Positions 1 to 8,865 are shown, counted from the first letter of the stretch. The stretch is DNA of 64,000 nt from Halomonas sp. McH1-25 (GCF_022348165.1 NZ_JAKRFI010000001.1:496001-560000), one strand, 5' to 3'. A program made the numbers and translations. Notes: generated by a model from the sequence alone, not told the origin.

Positions 1-80
1 ATTACCTTGCGCTGCACGAGCTTTACACCCGTTCGGTCAAGGAGCAGCAGCACTATACGCAGATCATGCTCGCCTTCTAA
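1..80 (+). CDS. C-terminal end of an unrecognised protein (partial)
   Basis: An open frame enters from the left edge (codons from base 3) and stops at TAA 78-80. The last 25 residues are hydrophilic and helix-like, with an EQQHY stretch and the end IMLAF. I cannot assign a family. It is upstream of a flagellar lipoprotein pair, so a flagellar accessory protein or chaperone (for example FliT-like) is possible, but this is a guess from position only. Confidence 0.5.
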   Translation, partial: YLALHELYTRSVKEQQHYTQIMLAF

Positions 81-104
81 CCCCCCCTTTGTCTTTTCTA
101 CCCA

Positions 105-131
105 TAAAGCTTTGCCTGTCGACGCCGATAG
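105..131 (+). promoter_or_regulatory. Sigma-28 (FliA) type promoter upstream of the lipoprotein/flgO pair
   Basis: TAAA at 105-108, a 15-nt spacer, then GCCGATAG at 124-131. This matches the FliA consensus (TAAA-N15-GCCGATAA) in all but the last base. It is about 40 nt upstream of the ATG at 172, so the lipoprotein and FlgO-domain genes would be late flagellar genes. Confidence 0.75.
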
Positions 132-171
132 AACGCTAAAGTGTCCAAGCGATTCATAAAAGGCGTTCACC

Positions 172-855
172 ATGCCCTATCGGCTGCTCTCTCTTTCCCC
201 CGTTGCCCTGATCATACTCAGCACCACGCTTCTCACTGGTTGCGCCATCAATACCACCCAGGTCCCCATGGCCGCGACTTACCCCTACAGCGAGCAACGC
301 AAGATGCAGGCCGCGCACCATTGGGAGGTGCTTGCCGCCTACGAGGCCGAGCGGATCGCGCGCAGTGCGCGTTTGGAAGGCCAGCCTTTGTTCGTGGCGG
401 GCGGGAATCAGGCCATGCCGTTCGCCGACGGGTTCGGCTCGATGCTGACCAGCCACTTGGTAGCCAATGGCGCCATCGTTCGTACCGACCCGCTCGGCGC
501 CGCCCAGGTCGATTACCGCGTTCAGGTCGTGGAACATGACGATCGCGACGGCATTCGGCCGCCGCCGGGCGCACTGACGACGATAGCCACCGGCATTGCC
601 GTTGCAACCATCCCCATCAATCACTGGAGCGAGCCTGCGCTGGCGTTGATACCTGCCGCGGCAGGTGTCGATGCGTTCAGTGGCAGTTGGGCGAACGTGA
701 CCGACAAGGAGGTCATCATTACCACTCAGGTCAGCGAAAACAACCGGGTCCTCTATTCGTCATCTACCGTGTACTACATCAACCCGGAAGACGCGGACCA
801 CTACCGGGACGAGTCGATGTCGTTGAAGACGATCCCTCTCACCAACCGCTGGTAA
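172..855 (+). CDS. Putative flagellar-associated outer-membrane lipoprotein
   Basis: A 227-residue protein with a short basic start, a hydrophobic stretch and the lipobox LLTGC, so Cys24 would be acylated and the protein is predicted to be anchored in the outer membrane. The mature part includes an alanine-rich amphipathic stretch and a region around residues 83-125 (FADGFGSMLTSHL to VQVVEHDD) that resembles the TolB-N/FlgO-like alpha/beta arrangement, but I do not recognise a named family. It is followed 15 nt later by a FlgO-domain lipoprotein and preceded by a sigma-28-type promoter. This suggests a part in an outer-membrane structure around the flagellum, like the FlgO/FlgP/FlgT set of Vibrio; that role is inferred from context. 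Confidence 0.7.
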   Translation: MPYRLLSLSPVALIILSTTLLTGCAINTTQVPMAATYPYSEQRKMQAAHHWEVLAAYEAERIARSARLEGQPLFVAGGNQAMPFADGFGSMLTSHLVANGAIVRTDPLGAAQVDYRVQVVEHDDRDGIRPPPGALTTIATGIAVATIPINHWSEPALALIPAAAGVDAFSGSWANVTDKEVIITTQVSENNRVLYSSSTVYYINPEDADHYRDESMSLKTIPLTNRW

Positions 856-870
856 AGGAGACAAGGCGAA

Positions 871-1434
871 ATGATCCCCATGAATTGGCGAAACGGTCTC
901 CTGGGTTTGGCGTTGTCCAGTGTATTGGCAATTTCCCTGTCAGGCTGCGCCACGCACGATAGCGACACGCTCGTCGTCAAGTCACCGGATACCGATATGA
1001 TCGAACTGGTGGAAGAGGCCTCGGCGAGCCTGCTATCCAGCACGCGGGGGCTCTCCCCCGATCGGCCGATCATCTCGGCGACGTTCGTCGATATCGACGA
1101 CTTGCAGCGCTCCTCGACGCTCGGTCGCACCTTGTCGGAACTATTCACCTCCGGCCTGGTGCAGGCGGGGTTGACCGTTATCGAAGTGAAGATGCGCGAC
1201 AGCCTGTTCATCGAAGAGAGTACAGGGGAACTGATCCTCTCCCGCGACGTGCAACGCCTTTCACTGGCGCATGATGCCCAGGCCGTGCTCATCGGCACCT
1301 ATGCCCAGGCGGAGCGCTCCGCTTATGTGAACGTGCGCATCGTAAGAGCGCGAGACAACACGATTCTCGGCGCCACCTCGATCAAGATGCCACTGGATCG
1401 CGATATTCGCGCGATGCTTCCTACGGCCTGGTAA
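871..1434 (+). CDS. flgO: FlgO-domain lipoprotein
   Basis: A 187-residue lipoprotein. The signal peptide ends in SLSGC, so Cys26 is the acylation site. The remainder matches the FlgO domain: a helix with LVEEASASLL, then ATFVDIDDL, then an SELFTSGLVQAGLTVIEV segment and a central QAVLIGTY strand. In Vibrio, FlgO is an outer-membrane lipoprotein needed for flagellar stability and motility and forms part of the H-ring region. It lies 15 nt after the upstream lipoprotein, and the pair probably shares the sigma-28-type promoter at 105-131. The start ATG follows AAGGAGACAAGGCGAA. The symbol is given by domain match; one-to-one orthology to Vibrio flgO is not shown. Confidence 0.75.
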   Translation: MIPMNWRNGLLGLALSSVLAISLSGCATHDSDTLVVKSPDTDMIELVEEASASLLSSTRGLSPDRPIISATFVDIDDLQRSSTLGRTLSELFTSGLVQAGLTVIEVKMRDSLFIEESTGELILSRDVQRLSLAHDAQAVLIGTYAQAERSAYVNVRIVRARDNTILGATSIKMPLDRDIRAMLPTAW

Positions 1435-1455
1435 GGCGGCGTGTCCGGTCGTGGC

Positions 1456-1482
1456 TAAATTCTATCGCCCGACTGCCGATAA
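1456..1482 (+). promoter_or_regulatory. Perfect sigma-28 (FliA) promoter upstream of the nuclease-like gene and flaG
   Basis: TAAA at 1456-1459, exactly 15 nt, then GCCGATAA at 1475-1482: a complete match to the FliA consensus. It is 70 nt upstream of the ATG at 1553 and begins about 20 nt after the flgO stop. It would transcribe the 1553 gene and, 54 nt further on, flaG. Confidence 0.85.
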
Positions 1483-1552
1483 CTCTTGGTAAGTCGATAT
1501 CGGCAAGCGATTTGTCACCCACCAACCGGCAAAGACAACAACAGGTGTTCCA

Positions 1553-2035
1553 ATGACCTTCTCCCAGGCGACAGAGGTCCCTCTCGCGCATCCTTTCATC
1601 GAGGCTCTCGACTTGGCATTGCACCAGCTTGCCGCCAAGGATCGCTGCCTTCTCGACAATGATCGGATCAATGAGCGAGCACTGTCCTTTCGCCTGGCCA
1701 TGCATCTCCAGGCGCACCTGCCCTCTTGGGAAATCGACTGCGAATACAACGGCTGGGACGTGCCATGTCATGCCATGAAGCATGTCGTCACGCCGACCCA
1801 CGCCGCGGCCACCGAAGCGCGCACCGTCTTTCCCGACATTGCCGTACATCGACGCGAGACGGGCCAACGCCTTGCGCTCATCGAAATCGTCAAGAGTGGG
1901 AGTCGCTTCGGCAAGCATCAGGACACCAAGAAGCTGAAAGCCTACAAGACCCAGATGGGTTACGAGTTCGCGTTACTCTTGACTCTCGGGGTGGGTGCAG
2001 ATGCCGGCAGTCATTACGCCGAAGTCATTGTTTGA
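1553..2035 (+). CDS. Unrecognised protein with a PD-(D/E)XK-like core
   Basis: A 160-residue soluble protein without signal peptide or membrane segment. An N-terminal helix carries NERALSFRLAMHL (residues 40-52), then CEYNGW (63-68). A core follows with FPDIAVHRR (93-101, Asp95), a hydrophobic strand ending IEIVKS (110-115, Glu111) and DTKKLKAYK (124-132). This order (helix Glu, EYN, PD, E-x-K, D-x2-KL) resembles small PD-(D/E)XK nuclease-fold proteins, but the lysine comes one residue late (E-I-V-K, not E-x-K), so activity is uncertain. The gene sits between flgO and flaG behind a perfect sigma-28 promoter, unexpected for a nuclease-fold protein. No function can be given. The ORF extends to TGA 2033-2035. 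Confidence 0.75.
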   Translation: MTFSQATEVPLAHPFIEALDLALHQLAAKDRCLLDNDRINERALSFRLAMHLQAHLPSWEIDCEYNGWDVPCHAMKHVVTPTHAAATEARTVFPDIAVHRRETGQRLALIEIVKSGSRFGKHQDTKKLKAYKTQMGYEFALLLTLGVGADAGSHYAEVIV

Positions 2036-2089
2036 AGCAAGGCGCCACAAGGCGGTTCCAATTTCCAGAACAGTAACAAGAGGGATCGT

Positions 2090-2479
2090 ATGACTTCGCC
2101 ATTGACCGATGCATCTTCCGCATCAGCCACGCCATCGCTCGACCAGGGACTGACGCCGCACCAGCGCCTGGAGAGCGTGCTATCGCATCTTCCTCGCCCA
2201 GCCGGCAGCCTGCTTGTCGAAGCATACGGCAATAGTGACGTTGCCCCAGGCGTGCGTTACCGCGAGCTGCTGGAACCGGTGCAGCGCATCAACGAGGTCA
2301 TGCGCAGCTATGGCGTCGAGTTTCAGCTCCAGGAATTCGCGCAGGGCCAGCGCGTCGTGACGCGCATCGTCGATCGCGACAGCGGCGAGCTCATCCGTCA
2401 GATACCCAGCGAGGAAGTGCTGCGCATCGCTGAGTCGCTCGAGCAGATGCAAGGGAAATTGATCCATTTGCAGGCATGA
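2090..2479 (+). CDS. flaG: Flagellar protein FlaG
   Basis: A 129-residue protein with a variable N-terminal half and the conserved FlaG C-terminal domain: RINEVMRSYGVEFQLQEF, then RIVDRDSGELIRQIPSEEVLRI. FlaG proteins influence filament length in Pseudomonas and Vibrio by an unclear mechanism; they normally lie beside flagellin and fliD. Here the gene is 54 nt after the nuclease-like gene, with a GAGGG ribosome site before the ATG, and likely belongs to the transcript from the sigma-28 promoter at 1456-1482. Confidence 0.9.
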   Translation: MTSPLTDASSASATPSLDQGLTPHQRLESVLSHLPRPAGSLLVEAYGNSDVAPGVRYRELLEPVQRINEVMRSYGVEFQLQEFAQGQRVVTRIVDRDSGELIRQIPSEEVLRIAESLEQMQGKLIHLQA

Positions 2480-2513
2480 GTCGGCCAGGTGGGGCAGCGC
2501 CGGTTCAAGGCCC

Positions 2514-2540
2514 TACGGTTTTCTCGACACCCGCCGATAA
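2514..2540 (+). promoter_or_regulatory. Possible weak sigma-28-type promoter for the GGDEF-EAL gene
   Basis: A complete -10 element GCCGATAA is at 2533-2540, 42 nt before the ATG at 2582. At the correct 15-nt distance the -35 reads only TACG, a poor match to TAAA. A TCAAG is present further up at 2505-2509 but with a spacing too long. The good -10 element and the flagellar context make it plausible but not secure. Confidence 0.35.
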
Positions 2541-2581
2541 CAGTTACCCAGGACGTCACTTTTCATTGAAGAAAGAGCCGC

Positions 2582-5392
2582 ATGGAAGACTCCAGACCGG
2601 GCACAGCAATGACACCACAGGACATGCCACCTATCACCGGCAGCCGGCTCCAAGCCGCCGTTCAGGACAGTTTGCGCCTTGCCGCCCTGCAGTCGACGGG
2701 TCTGCTCGATACGCCTCGGGAGAAGCGCTTCGACACATTGACGCACTTGGCCTGCCAATTGTTCGACGTGCCTATCGCCCTGGTCAGCCTGATCGATGAC
2801 AAGCGGCAGTGGTTCAAGTCACGCTGTGGACTAGATATCTCGGAAACCCCGGTAGAGCAGGCCTTCTGCGCCCATGCCGTCGAAGCCAACGACCTGCTGG
2901 TGATCCACGACGCGACTCTCGATGAGCGTTTTCAGGACAATCCACTGGTAACGGGACCACCGCATATCCGCTTTTATGCCGGCGCCCCCATTTACGGACG
3001 AAGCAAGTCGCCGCTTGGCACCCTCTGCATCATCAGTGACGCCCCCCGCGAGTTCAGCGACAGTGAGTGTGAAACGCTCGTCAGTCTGGCGCGCCTGGTC
3101 ACCATCGAGATCGCTCACGGCATCGAATTCCCTATGCTGCCGTCTTCCATGCACGGCGAAGCGGCCTTGCAGCCGTCGGTCGAGGCACTGATCAACCGCG
3201 CGGAACAGCGCCATCTCGCCGGGACCCCGCCACGTTTGGCATTGCTGGAACTGCTTGACGACCTGCTGCGCCTGATGCAGTGCCAATATGGGTTGGTCGG
3301 TGAAATCAAGCATGTCGACACGACACCGATGCTGGAGATCACCGGCATGTCGTTCGGCAACGTCAGCGAGAAGATGCACAAATTTTTCATGCACGGCAGA
3401 CGACGCCTGAGCCTGGCACGTATCAACGACATCACCCACGATCGCTTCGCGAAAACCGAGATCCAGATCTTCGATGGCAACGATTTCGCCTCGGTGACCG
3501 GCACGCTCCCAGACAACCATCCGCCTCTCGACAATGCACTGATGATCCCGTTCGTATCGGGCGATAGGAACATCGGTGTGATGCTGTTGGCCAACCGGGA
3601 ATGCGGTTTCGATAACGACAGCATGCCGTGGATCCTCAAACCGCTGATGGATGTCGGCAGTCGCCTTTTGCTGTCGCTTCAGGAAGAGGAAGAAAAAGCC
3701 GCTCTGTATTCGACTCTCGAGGAGTTCCGCGCCACGCTGGACGCCACGCTGGACCTGATCCTGATCTTCGATGAGCAGTCGCATCGCATTACCTATTGCA
3801 ATCAGGGCGCTCTGGAGCAGTTGGGCTACTCGAATAACGAACTGCAGGCCATGAAACCGGAGCAATTGCTGGATGCCAATGGTTCCGAAGGACTGGCCCA
3901 GCGCCTGGCGCCGCTCAAGCAGCACATGCGTTCGGTACGGCTGACGACCACGCTGCGTTGCCGCAATGGCGATGCCCTGCCCATTCAGGCAGTGATCCAA
4001 CGCATCGAGCATCCAGGGTCCGGCCGGGCAAACTACGTTATCGTTGCCCGCGATCTGCGCGAATCGCTCAAGGCCCAACAGGAAATCGACTGGATCACCT
4101 GCCATGATCCGTTGACGCGCCAGCTCAATCGGGCCGGTTTTCTCCAGTCGCTGGCTGACAACTCGCCACACGCCAACGACTTGGCGCCGCTACAGATGGT
4201 GCTGGTGTGCGGAATAGACCGCTTCAAGCGGCTCAACGACGCGCATGGCACGGCCATCGCCGATACCGTGCTGTGCGAACTGGCAGACGCCCTGTCGTTA
4301 TCATTGGCCAGTTATCCCAATGCCCTGCTGGGGCGCCTGGGTGGCGACGAGTTCGCCATTAGCGTCAACCTGCCGCACGACAGCAACGCCATCCACCTCG
4401 CCGACTGGCTGCGCCAGCAAGTCGAGCAATATCGTTTTTCCTCGGTCGAAGGACTGCAACTGACCATCAGCGCCGGTCTTGCCAGCTCCACAGGCGGCAA
4501 GGTAAAGCCCAACGAACTGCTACGCCGCGCCAATGCCGCACTGGTACGCGCCAAACGCCAGGGACGCAATCGCGTCAGGCAGTACATTAGCGGTATGCTC
4601 GATGAGGCCAGTCGCCATCAGACGATCGAACGCCGCTTGTCAGGTGCTTTCGCACGTGGCGACTTCCATCTCTTTTTCCAGCCCCAGTGGCTATTGTCAG
4701 ATCTTTCTGCACCGATTGGCGCGGAAGTCCTGCTGCGTTGGCGCGACGACGAGTTGGACACCATCGGCCCCGATATTTTCATTCCGATTCTCGAAGAGAG
4801 TGGCCTGATGGTCGAGGTCGGACGCTGGATCATCGACCGGGCCCTGGATCATCTGGCGGCCAATCGTGATCGGCTGCCTGAAGACTTCTTCCTTAGCGTC
4901 AACGTCAGCGCCATCCAATTGATGGACGATGCACACTTGGCCGATCATGTGATCGAGGCATTGAAGCAACGCAACTTGCCAACCAGTGTTCTCGAGCTGG
5001 AAATCACCGAAACGGCACTGATCCAGTCACCGCACTGGGTCGGTCAGCAACTGCAGATGCTATACGAGTACGGCGTCTGCATCGCGCTGGACGACTTCGG
5101 CACTGGGTTTTCCTCGCTGTCGCATCTCAAGCAGTTCCCATTCGACACGGTCAAGATCGACAAATCGTTCATCGCCGGCCTGCCTGACTCGGCAGAAGAT
5201 CGCGCCATCATCGAGTCGTTATTGACGCTGTGTCGCGGTTTCGGCCGCAATGTCTGCGCCGAAGGCATCGAGACCCCCGCCCAACTCGACTTCCTGCGCC
5301 GCTTGAACTGCGCCCGCGCCCAGGGCTACCTGCTCGCCCGCCCCAGTCCCGAGCTTCCCTTCACCCAACCGGTAAAAGAACTCGACCTTTGA
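2582..5392 (+). CDS. GAF-GAF-PAS-GGDEF-EAL c-di-GMP signalling protein
   Basis: A 936-residue cytoplasmic sensor protein. An N-terminal GAF domain (about residues 30-180, with FDTLTHLACQLFDVPIALVSL) is followed by a second GAF-like region (about 210-360), a PAS domain (about 375-490, LDLILIFDEQSHRI), a GGDEF domain with an intact GGDEF signature at 587-591, and an EAL domain with E715-V-L-L-R, DDFGTGFSS and KIDKSFI. Both the cyclase and phosphodiesterase signatures look complete, so either activity is possible. No RxxD product-inhibition site precedes GGDEF (the region reads SYPNALLGRL). No membrane segments are seen. It lies between flaG and fliE, so control of motility through c-di-GMP is a reasonable inference. 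Confidence 0.9.
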   Translation: MEDSRPGTAMTPQDMPPITGSRLQAAVQDSLRLAALQSTGLLDTPREKRFDTLTHLACQLFDVPIALVSLIDDKRQWFKSRCGLDISETPVEQAFCAHAVEANDLLVIHDATLDERFQDNPLVTGPPHIRFYAGAPIYGRSKSPLGTLCIISDAPREFSDSECETLVSLARLVTIEIAHGIEFPMLPSSMHGEAALQPSVEALINRAEQRHLAGTPPRLALLELLDDLLRLMQCQYGLVGEIKHVDTTPMLEITGMSFGNVSEKMHKFFMHGRRRLSLARINDITHDRFAKTEIQIFDGNDFASVTGTLPDNHPPLDNALMIPFVSGDRNIGVMLLANRECGFDNDSMPWILKPLMDVGSRLLLSLQEEEEKAALYSTLEEFRATLDATLDLILIFDEQSHRITYCNQGALEQLGYSNNELQAMKPEQLLDANGSEGLAQRLAPLKQHMRSVRLTTTLRCRNGDALPIQAVIQRIEHPGSGRANYVIVARDLRESLKAQQEIDWITCHDPLTRQLNRAGFLQSLADNSPHANDLAPLQMVLVCGIDRFKRLNDAHGTAIADTVLCELADALSLSLASYPNALLGRLGGDEFAISVNLPHDSNAIHLADWLRQQVEQYRFSSVEGLQLTISAGLASSTGGKVKPNELLRRANAALVRAKRQGRNRVRQYISGMLDEASRHQTIERRLSGAFARGDFHLFFQPQWLLSDLSAPIGAEVLLRWRDDELDTIGPDIFIPILEESGLMVEVGRWIIDRALDHLAANRDRLPEDFFLSVNVSAIQLMDDAHLADHVIEALKQRNLPTSVLELEITETALIQSPHWVGQQLQMLYEYGVCIALDDFGTGFSSLSHLKQFPFDTVKIDKSFIAGLPDSAEDRAIIESLLTLCRGFGRNVCAEGIETPAQLDFLRRLNCARAQGYLLARPSPELPFTQPVKELDL

Positions 5393-5405
5393 ACGCGCAA
5401 ACAAA

Positions 5406-5435
5406 ACCGCCAGTGGCCGATAGACCACTGGCGGT
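5406..5435 (-). terminator. Rho-independent terminator of fliE, possibly bidirectional
   Basis: An 11-bp perfect stem (ACCGCCAGTGG, 5406-5416, with its complement at 5425-5435) and an 8-nt loop. On the minus strand it is followed by TTTTGTTTG, a good U-tract for fliE. On the plus strand it starts 13 nt after the GGDEF-EAL stop but has no clear U-run. Confidence 0.75.
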
Positions 5436-5469
5436 GTGTACGTTGGCTGCAAAACTGGAAACCAGGGGC

Positions 5470-5799
5470 CTAGACCTGCATGTTCATGATGTCTTTGTAC
5501 GCCGTCACCAGGCGATTTCTCGTCTGCAACCCCATCTGAAACCCGACGCTGGCCTTTTGCATGTCGACCATCACGTCGTTCAACGCCACGCCGGGCTCGC
5601 CGGACTGAAAGGCGTCGAGCTTGGCATTCGCGGTTTGCTGCAGGCGATTGATGCGCTGGATCGAGGACTGCAATTCATTGGCGAAGCCGCCCTGTCCCAC
5701 GGCCGTGGCAACGTGTTGACCTTTCGCAGCCTGACCGGCCGCCTGAGTGGCCAGCGTCTGCATCTGGCTCAGCGCCGACTGGATGGCAGGTGTCGTCAT
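5470..5799 (-). CDS. fliE: Flagellar hook-basal body protein FliE
   Basis: A 109-residue FliE, which joins the MS-ring to the proximal rod and is among the first export substrates. The C-terminal half has the family signature DVMVDMQKASVGFQMGLQTRNRLVTAYKDIMNMQV-type ending. The chosen ATG at 5799 (MTTPAIQSALSQM) follows AGGAAAATTGAC; an in-frame ATG further upstream at 5853 would add 18 residues not typical of FliE. The gene is monocistronic, divergent from fliF as in enteric bacteria, with its own terminator. Confidence 0.95.
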   Translation of the reverse strand: MTTPAIQSALSQMQTLATQAAGQAAKGQHVATAVGQGGFANELQSSIQRINRLQQTANAKLDAFQSGEPGVALNDVMVDMQKASVGFQMGLQTRNRLVTAYKDIMNMQV

Positions 5800-6119
5800 T
5801 GTCAATTTTCCTGGCGGTTTGCTAGTGATGGCAAGCCTACCAAGCCCTGCCATCAGGCCATATCAGCAAATGATAGTGAAATAATGGGCTTTTCTTCCCT
5901 TTAGCCTTTCCTTCCCTACGCATAATGGCACCCATCACCCGACCGCCCATGCCTGACGCAAATGCCCCGGACCTCGGGACGCTGTAAAGGCGCTGAGCGA
6001 CGAACCGAGACGGATGCTGGAGCCAGACACCGAATGCACTCTGGACCGACCCGCGGCTACCGGGCCGACATCGCTACCACTGCCCATACGGGCCTCATTA
6101 ATTTCGCCGGGAGGCGCGC
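5800..6119. promoter_or_regulatory. Divergent intergenic region between fliE and fliF
   Basis: 320 bp without a convincing gene. It must hold the promoters for fliE (minus) and fliF (plus). A moderately A+T-rich patch at about 5860-5930 is the likeliest location; it includes CATAAT near 5923-5928. I see neither a clear sigma-54 (TGGCAC-N5-TTGC) nor a sigma-28 element, so the class of these promoters is left open. Confidence 0.4.
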
Positions 6120-7877
6120 ATGACCGACGCCGCTTCGGCCAGCCAGACGACACCCCCGCAAAACGGACGTGACAAGGCGACCAACCAAGGGGGTCAGATG
6201 GCAGGGCTCGTTTCACAATTGCGCAGCAACCCCCGTGTCCCTCTACTGATTGCCGGGGCGGCAGCGATTGCCATCATTGCCGCCATGCTGCTCTGGGCTC
6301 GCGCGCCGGATTACCGCGTCCTGTACAGCAACCTAAGCGATGCCGACGGCGGCCGTATCGTCAACGAGCTGGATACGCGCGGCGTGCCCTATCGGTTTAC
6401 TGAAGGCGGTGGCGCTCTGCTGGTCCCTGGCGATCAGGTGCACGCCTTGCGTCTGCAACTGGCGGAGCAGGGCCTGCCCCAGGCTGGCGATGTCGGCTTC
6501 GAGCTGATGGACAATCAGGCGTTCGGCATCAGTCAGTTCGCCGAGCAGATCAACTACCAGCGTGGCCTTGAGGGCGAACTGGCCCGCTCCATGCAATCGC
6601 TGGGTCCGGTTGCCCAGGCACGCATTCACCTGGCCATGGCCAAGCAGTCGGTGTTCGTACGCGAAAATGAGCCGGCCAAGGCCTCGGTCGTGCTGACGCT
6701 GCATCCCGGCCGTACGCTGAGCGACGGCCAGATCAGCGCTATCGTGCACATGGTGTCCAGCAGCGTGCCTGAGCTGGCCTCCGATGCGGTTACCGTCGTC
6801 GACCAGGCGGGCCGCCTGCTTTCTACCAGTGGCGGCGGTGCCCTGGGCAACCTGGACGGCACCCAGTTGAACTACGTCCAGGAAGTCGAGCGTTCCTATC
6901 AGATGCGCATCGAACGCATCCTGACCCCGATATTGGGCGCCACCAACATTCGCGCTCAGGTGGCGGCCGATGTCGATTTCTCCACCCGCGAGCAGACCGC
7001 CGAGCGCTACGCCCCCAACCAGGCACCCAACGAAGCTGCCATTCGTAGCCGTCAGCTCAACGAGAGCTATACCGGAGGTGACGAGTTGGCCATGGGTGTA
7101 CCCGGCGCCTTGACCAATACGCCGCCGGGCGTGGCTCCCTCACCCATCGACGAAGGCCAGGACGCCGAAGGCGAGGAAGGGGAAGAAGGCGCCGATGGCG
7201 AGGCACAGGCCAACGACGCGGCTACGCCACCCAGCCGCCTGAACCGTGGCGACGTGGTCAACTACGAAGTCGATCGCAGCGTGGAACACGTCCAGTACCA
7301 GCGTGGTCAGGTCGAGCGCCTGTCCGCTGCCGTGGTCGTCAATTATCGCGACACCATCAACGATCAGGGCGAGCCGGTGCGAGAGCCGCTCGACGCTGCC
7401 GAATTGGAACAGATCGAACGCTTGATCAAGCAGGCCATGGGCTTCTCCGAGGCCCGCGGTGACGAGCTGGCCCTCGTCAACAGCGCGTTCGCTCAGGATG
7501 ATATCAGCGCCGAACCGCCGCCCTGGTGGCAAACGCCGCAAGCCATCGAACTGGGCCTGACTCTCGGCCGCTATCTGTTGGTTGCACTGGCCGCTCTGTT
7601 CCTGTGGTTCATGGTGCTGCGCCCGATGGTCAAGCGTTATAGCCAACCGTCCACTGTGCCGAACATGGTTACGGAAAATCTGGCAGGCGAACCGGCCGTT
7701 GCCCTGAGCGCGGACGACGATGAGGATGACTCCGTCACTGCCGAAGACAGCTCACGTCGGCGCCGCCGCAAGGCCAACGCTTACGAACAGCACCTCAAGC
7801 AAGCGCGCGAGATGGCGTTGGAAGATCCACGCCTGGTCGCAATCGTCGTCAGAAGCTGGATGAACGAAAATGAGTAA
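6120..7877 (+). CDS. fliF: Flagellar MS-ring protein FliF
   Basis: A 585-residue inner-membrane protein forming the MS-ring on which the switch and export gate assemble. Two transmembrane segments frame the periplasmic part: residues about 40-60 ([20 protein letters not shown]) and about 480-500 ([23 protein letters not shown]). The YscJ/FliF domain ([20 protein letters not shown] to [16 protein letters not shown]) and the C-terminal cytoplasmic FliG-binding segment ending [14 protein letters not shown] are present. A strongly acidic stretch at about residues 340-370 ([14 protein letters not shown]) is a variable loop and fits a halophile. GGGAGG precedes the ATG. Its end overlaps fliG by 8 nt. 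Confidence 0.97.
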   Translation: MTDAASASQTTPPQNGRDKATNQGGQMAGLVSQLRSNPRVPLLIAGAAAIAIIAAMLLWARAPDYRVLYSNLSDADGGRIVNELDTRGVPYRFTEGGGALLVPGDQVHALRLQLAEQGLPQAGDVGFELMDNQAFGISQFAEQINYQRGLEGELARSMQSLGPVAQARIHLAMAKQSVFVRENEPAKASVVLTLHPGRTLSDGQISAIVHMVSSSVPELASDAVTVVDQAGRLLSTSGGGALGNLDGTQLNYVQEVERSYQMRIERILTPILGATNIRAQVAADVDFSTREQTAERYAPNQAPNEAAIRSRQLNESYTGGDELAMGVPGALTNTPPGVAPSPIDEGQDAEGEEGEEGADGEAQANDAATPPSRLNRGDVVNYEVDRSVEHVQYQRGQVERLSAAVVVNYRDTINDQGEPVREPLDAAELEQIERLIKQAMGFSEARGDELALVNSAFAQDDISAEPPPWWQTPQAIELGLTLGRYLLVALAALFLWFMVLRPMVKRYSQPSTVPNMVTENLAGEPAVALSADDDEDDSVTAEDSSRRRRRKANAYEQHLKQAREMALEDPRLVAIVVRSWMNENE

Positions 7878-8865
7878 GTTGAGCGGCGTCCGCCGCAGCG
7901 CGATTCTGTTGCTGTCCTTGGACGAGGACAGCGCCGCCGAAGTCTTCCGTCACCTCTCCACCAAGGAGGTGTCGGCGATCAGCCGCGAGATGGCGACCAT
8001 CGACCAGATTTCCCACGAGGAGATGCGCCAGGTTCTCGACGAATTCCATGACGAGGCCGAACAGTTCGCTGCCCTCAACCTGCATTCCGGCGACCACATC
8101 CGCGCGGTACTGACCAAGGCGCTGGGTAACGAGCGCGCCTCGAGTCTGCTGGACGAGATACTCGACGCTCAGGGCACCAACTCGGGCATCGAGTCGCTCA
8201 ATCTGATGGAAGCGCCGATGGTCTCCGAGCTGATCCGCGACGAGCATCCGCAGATCATCGCTACCATCCTGGTACACCTCGAGCGCCACCAGGCAGCCAA
8301 TATACTCGAGCTGTTCGACGACAAGCTGCGCAATGACGTGGTACTGCGTATTGCCACGTTCAGCGGCGTGCAGCCGGCTGCCCTGCAGGAGCTGACCGAA
8401 GTTCTCGGCGGCATGCTCGACGGCCAGAACCTGCGTCGCAGCAAGATGGGCGGCGTGAGAACGGCGGCCGAGATCCTCAACCTGATGAACTCCTCCCAGG
8501 AGGAAGCCGTCATCGAGACCGTGCGGGCCCACAACGAGGACCTGGCACAGAAGATCATCGACGAGATGTTCCTGTTCGAGAATATCGTCGATATCGACGC
8601 TCGCGGCATTCAGCTCATTCTCAAGGAAGTCGACACCAACTCGCTGGTTGTGGCGCTCAAGGGCGCGCCGGATGCCTTGCTCGAGAAGTTCATGGCGAAC
8701 ATGTCCCAGCGGGCGGCCCAGTTGCTCCAGGAAGACCTCGAAGCGCGCGGTCCGATCCGGGTTTCCCAGGTCGAGGCCGAGCAGAAGTCCATTCTGCAAA
8801 TCGTCCGCCGCCTGGCGGACAGTGGCGAGATCGTCATAGGCGGCGGAGACGACTCCTATGTCTGA
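7870..8865 (+). CDS. fliG: Flagellar motor switch protein FliG
   Basis: A 331-residue FliG, the rotor protein that contacts the stator and sets torque and direction at the C-ring. N-terminal [23 protein letters not shown] binds FliF; the middle domain has the family motif [13 protein letters not shown]; the C-terminal domain has the charged torque helix region ([33 protein letters not shown]). Length is normal for the family. Start and stop overlap fliF and fliH by 8 nt each, suggesting translational coupling. Confidence 0.97.
   Translation: MSKLSGVRRSAILLLSLDEDSAAEVFRHLSTKEVSAISREMATIDQISHEEMRQVLDEFHDEAEQFAALNLHSGDHIRAVLTKALGNERASSLLDEILDAQGTNSGIESLNLMEAPMVSELIRDEHPQIIATILVHLERHQAANILELFDDKLRNDVVLRIATFSGVQPAALQELTEVLGGMLDGQNLRRSKMGGVRTAAEILNLMNSSQEEAVIETVRAHNEDLAQKIIDEMFLFENIVDIDARGIQLILKEVDTNSLVVALKGAPDALLEKFMANMSQRAAQLLQEDLEARGPIRVSQVEAEQKSILQIVRRLADSGEIVIGGGDDSYV

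Noticed and set aside
2831-4171. 446-residue minus-strand open frame
   Set aside because: It is antisense to the GGDEF-EAL gene and follows from high G+C codon bias; it shows no family features.
5416-5423. GCCGATAG, a sigma-28 -10 look-alike
   Set aside because: It lies in the loop of the fliE terminator, the -35 position reads GCAA, and no plus-strand gene follows.
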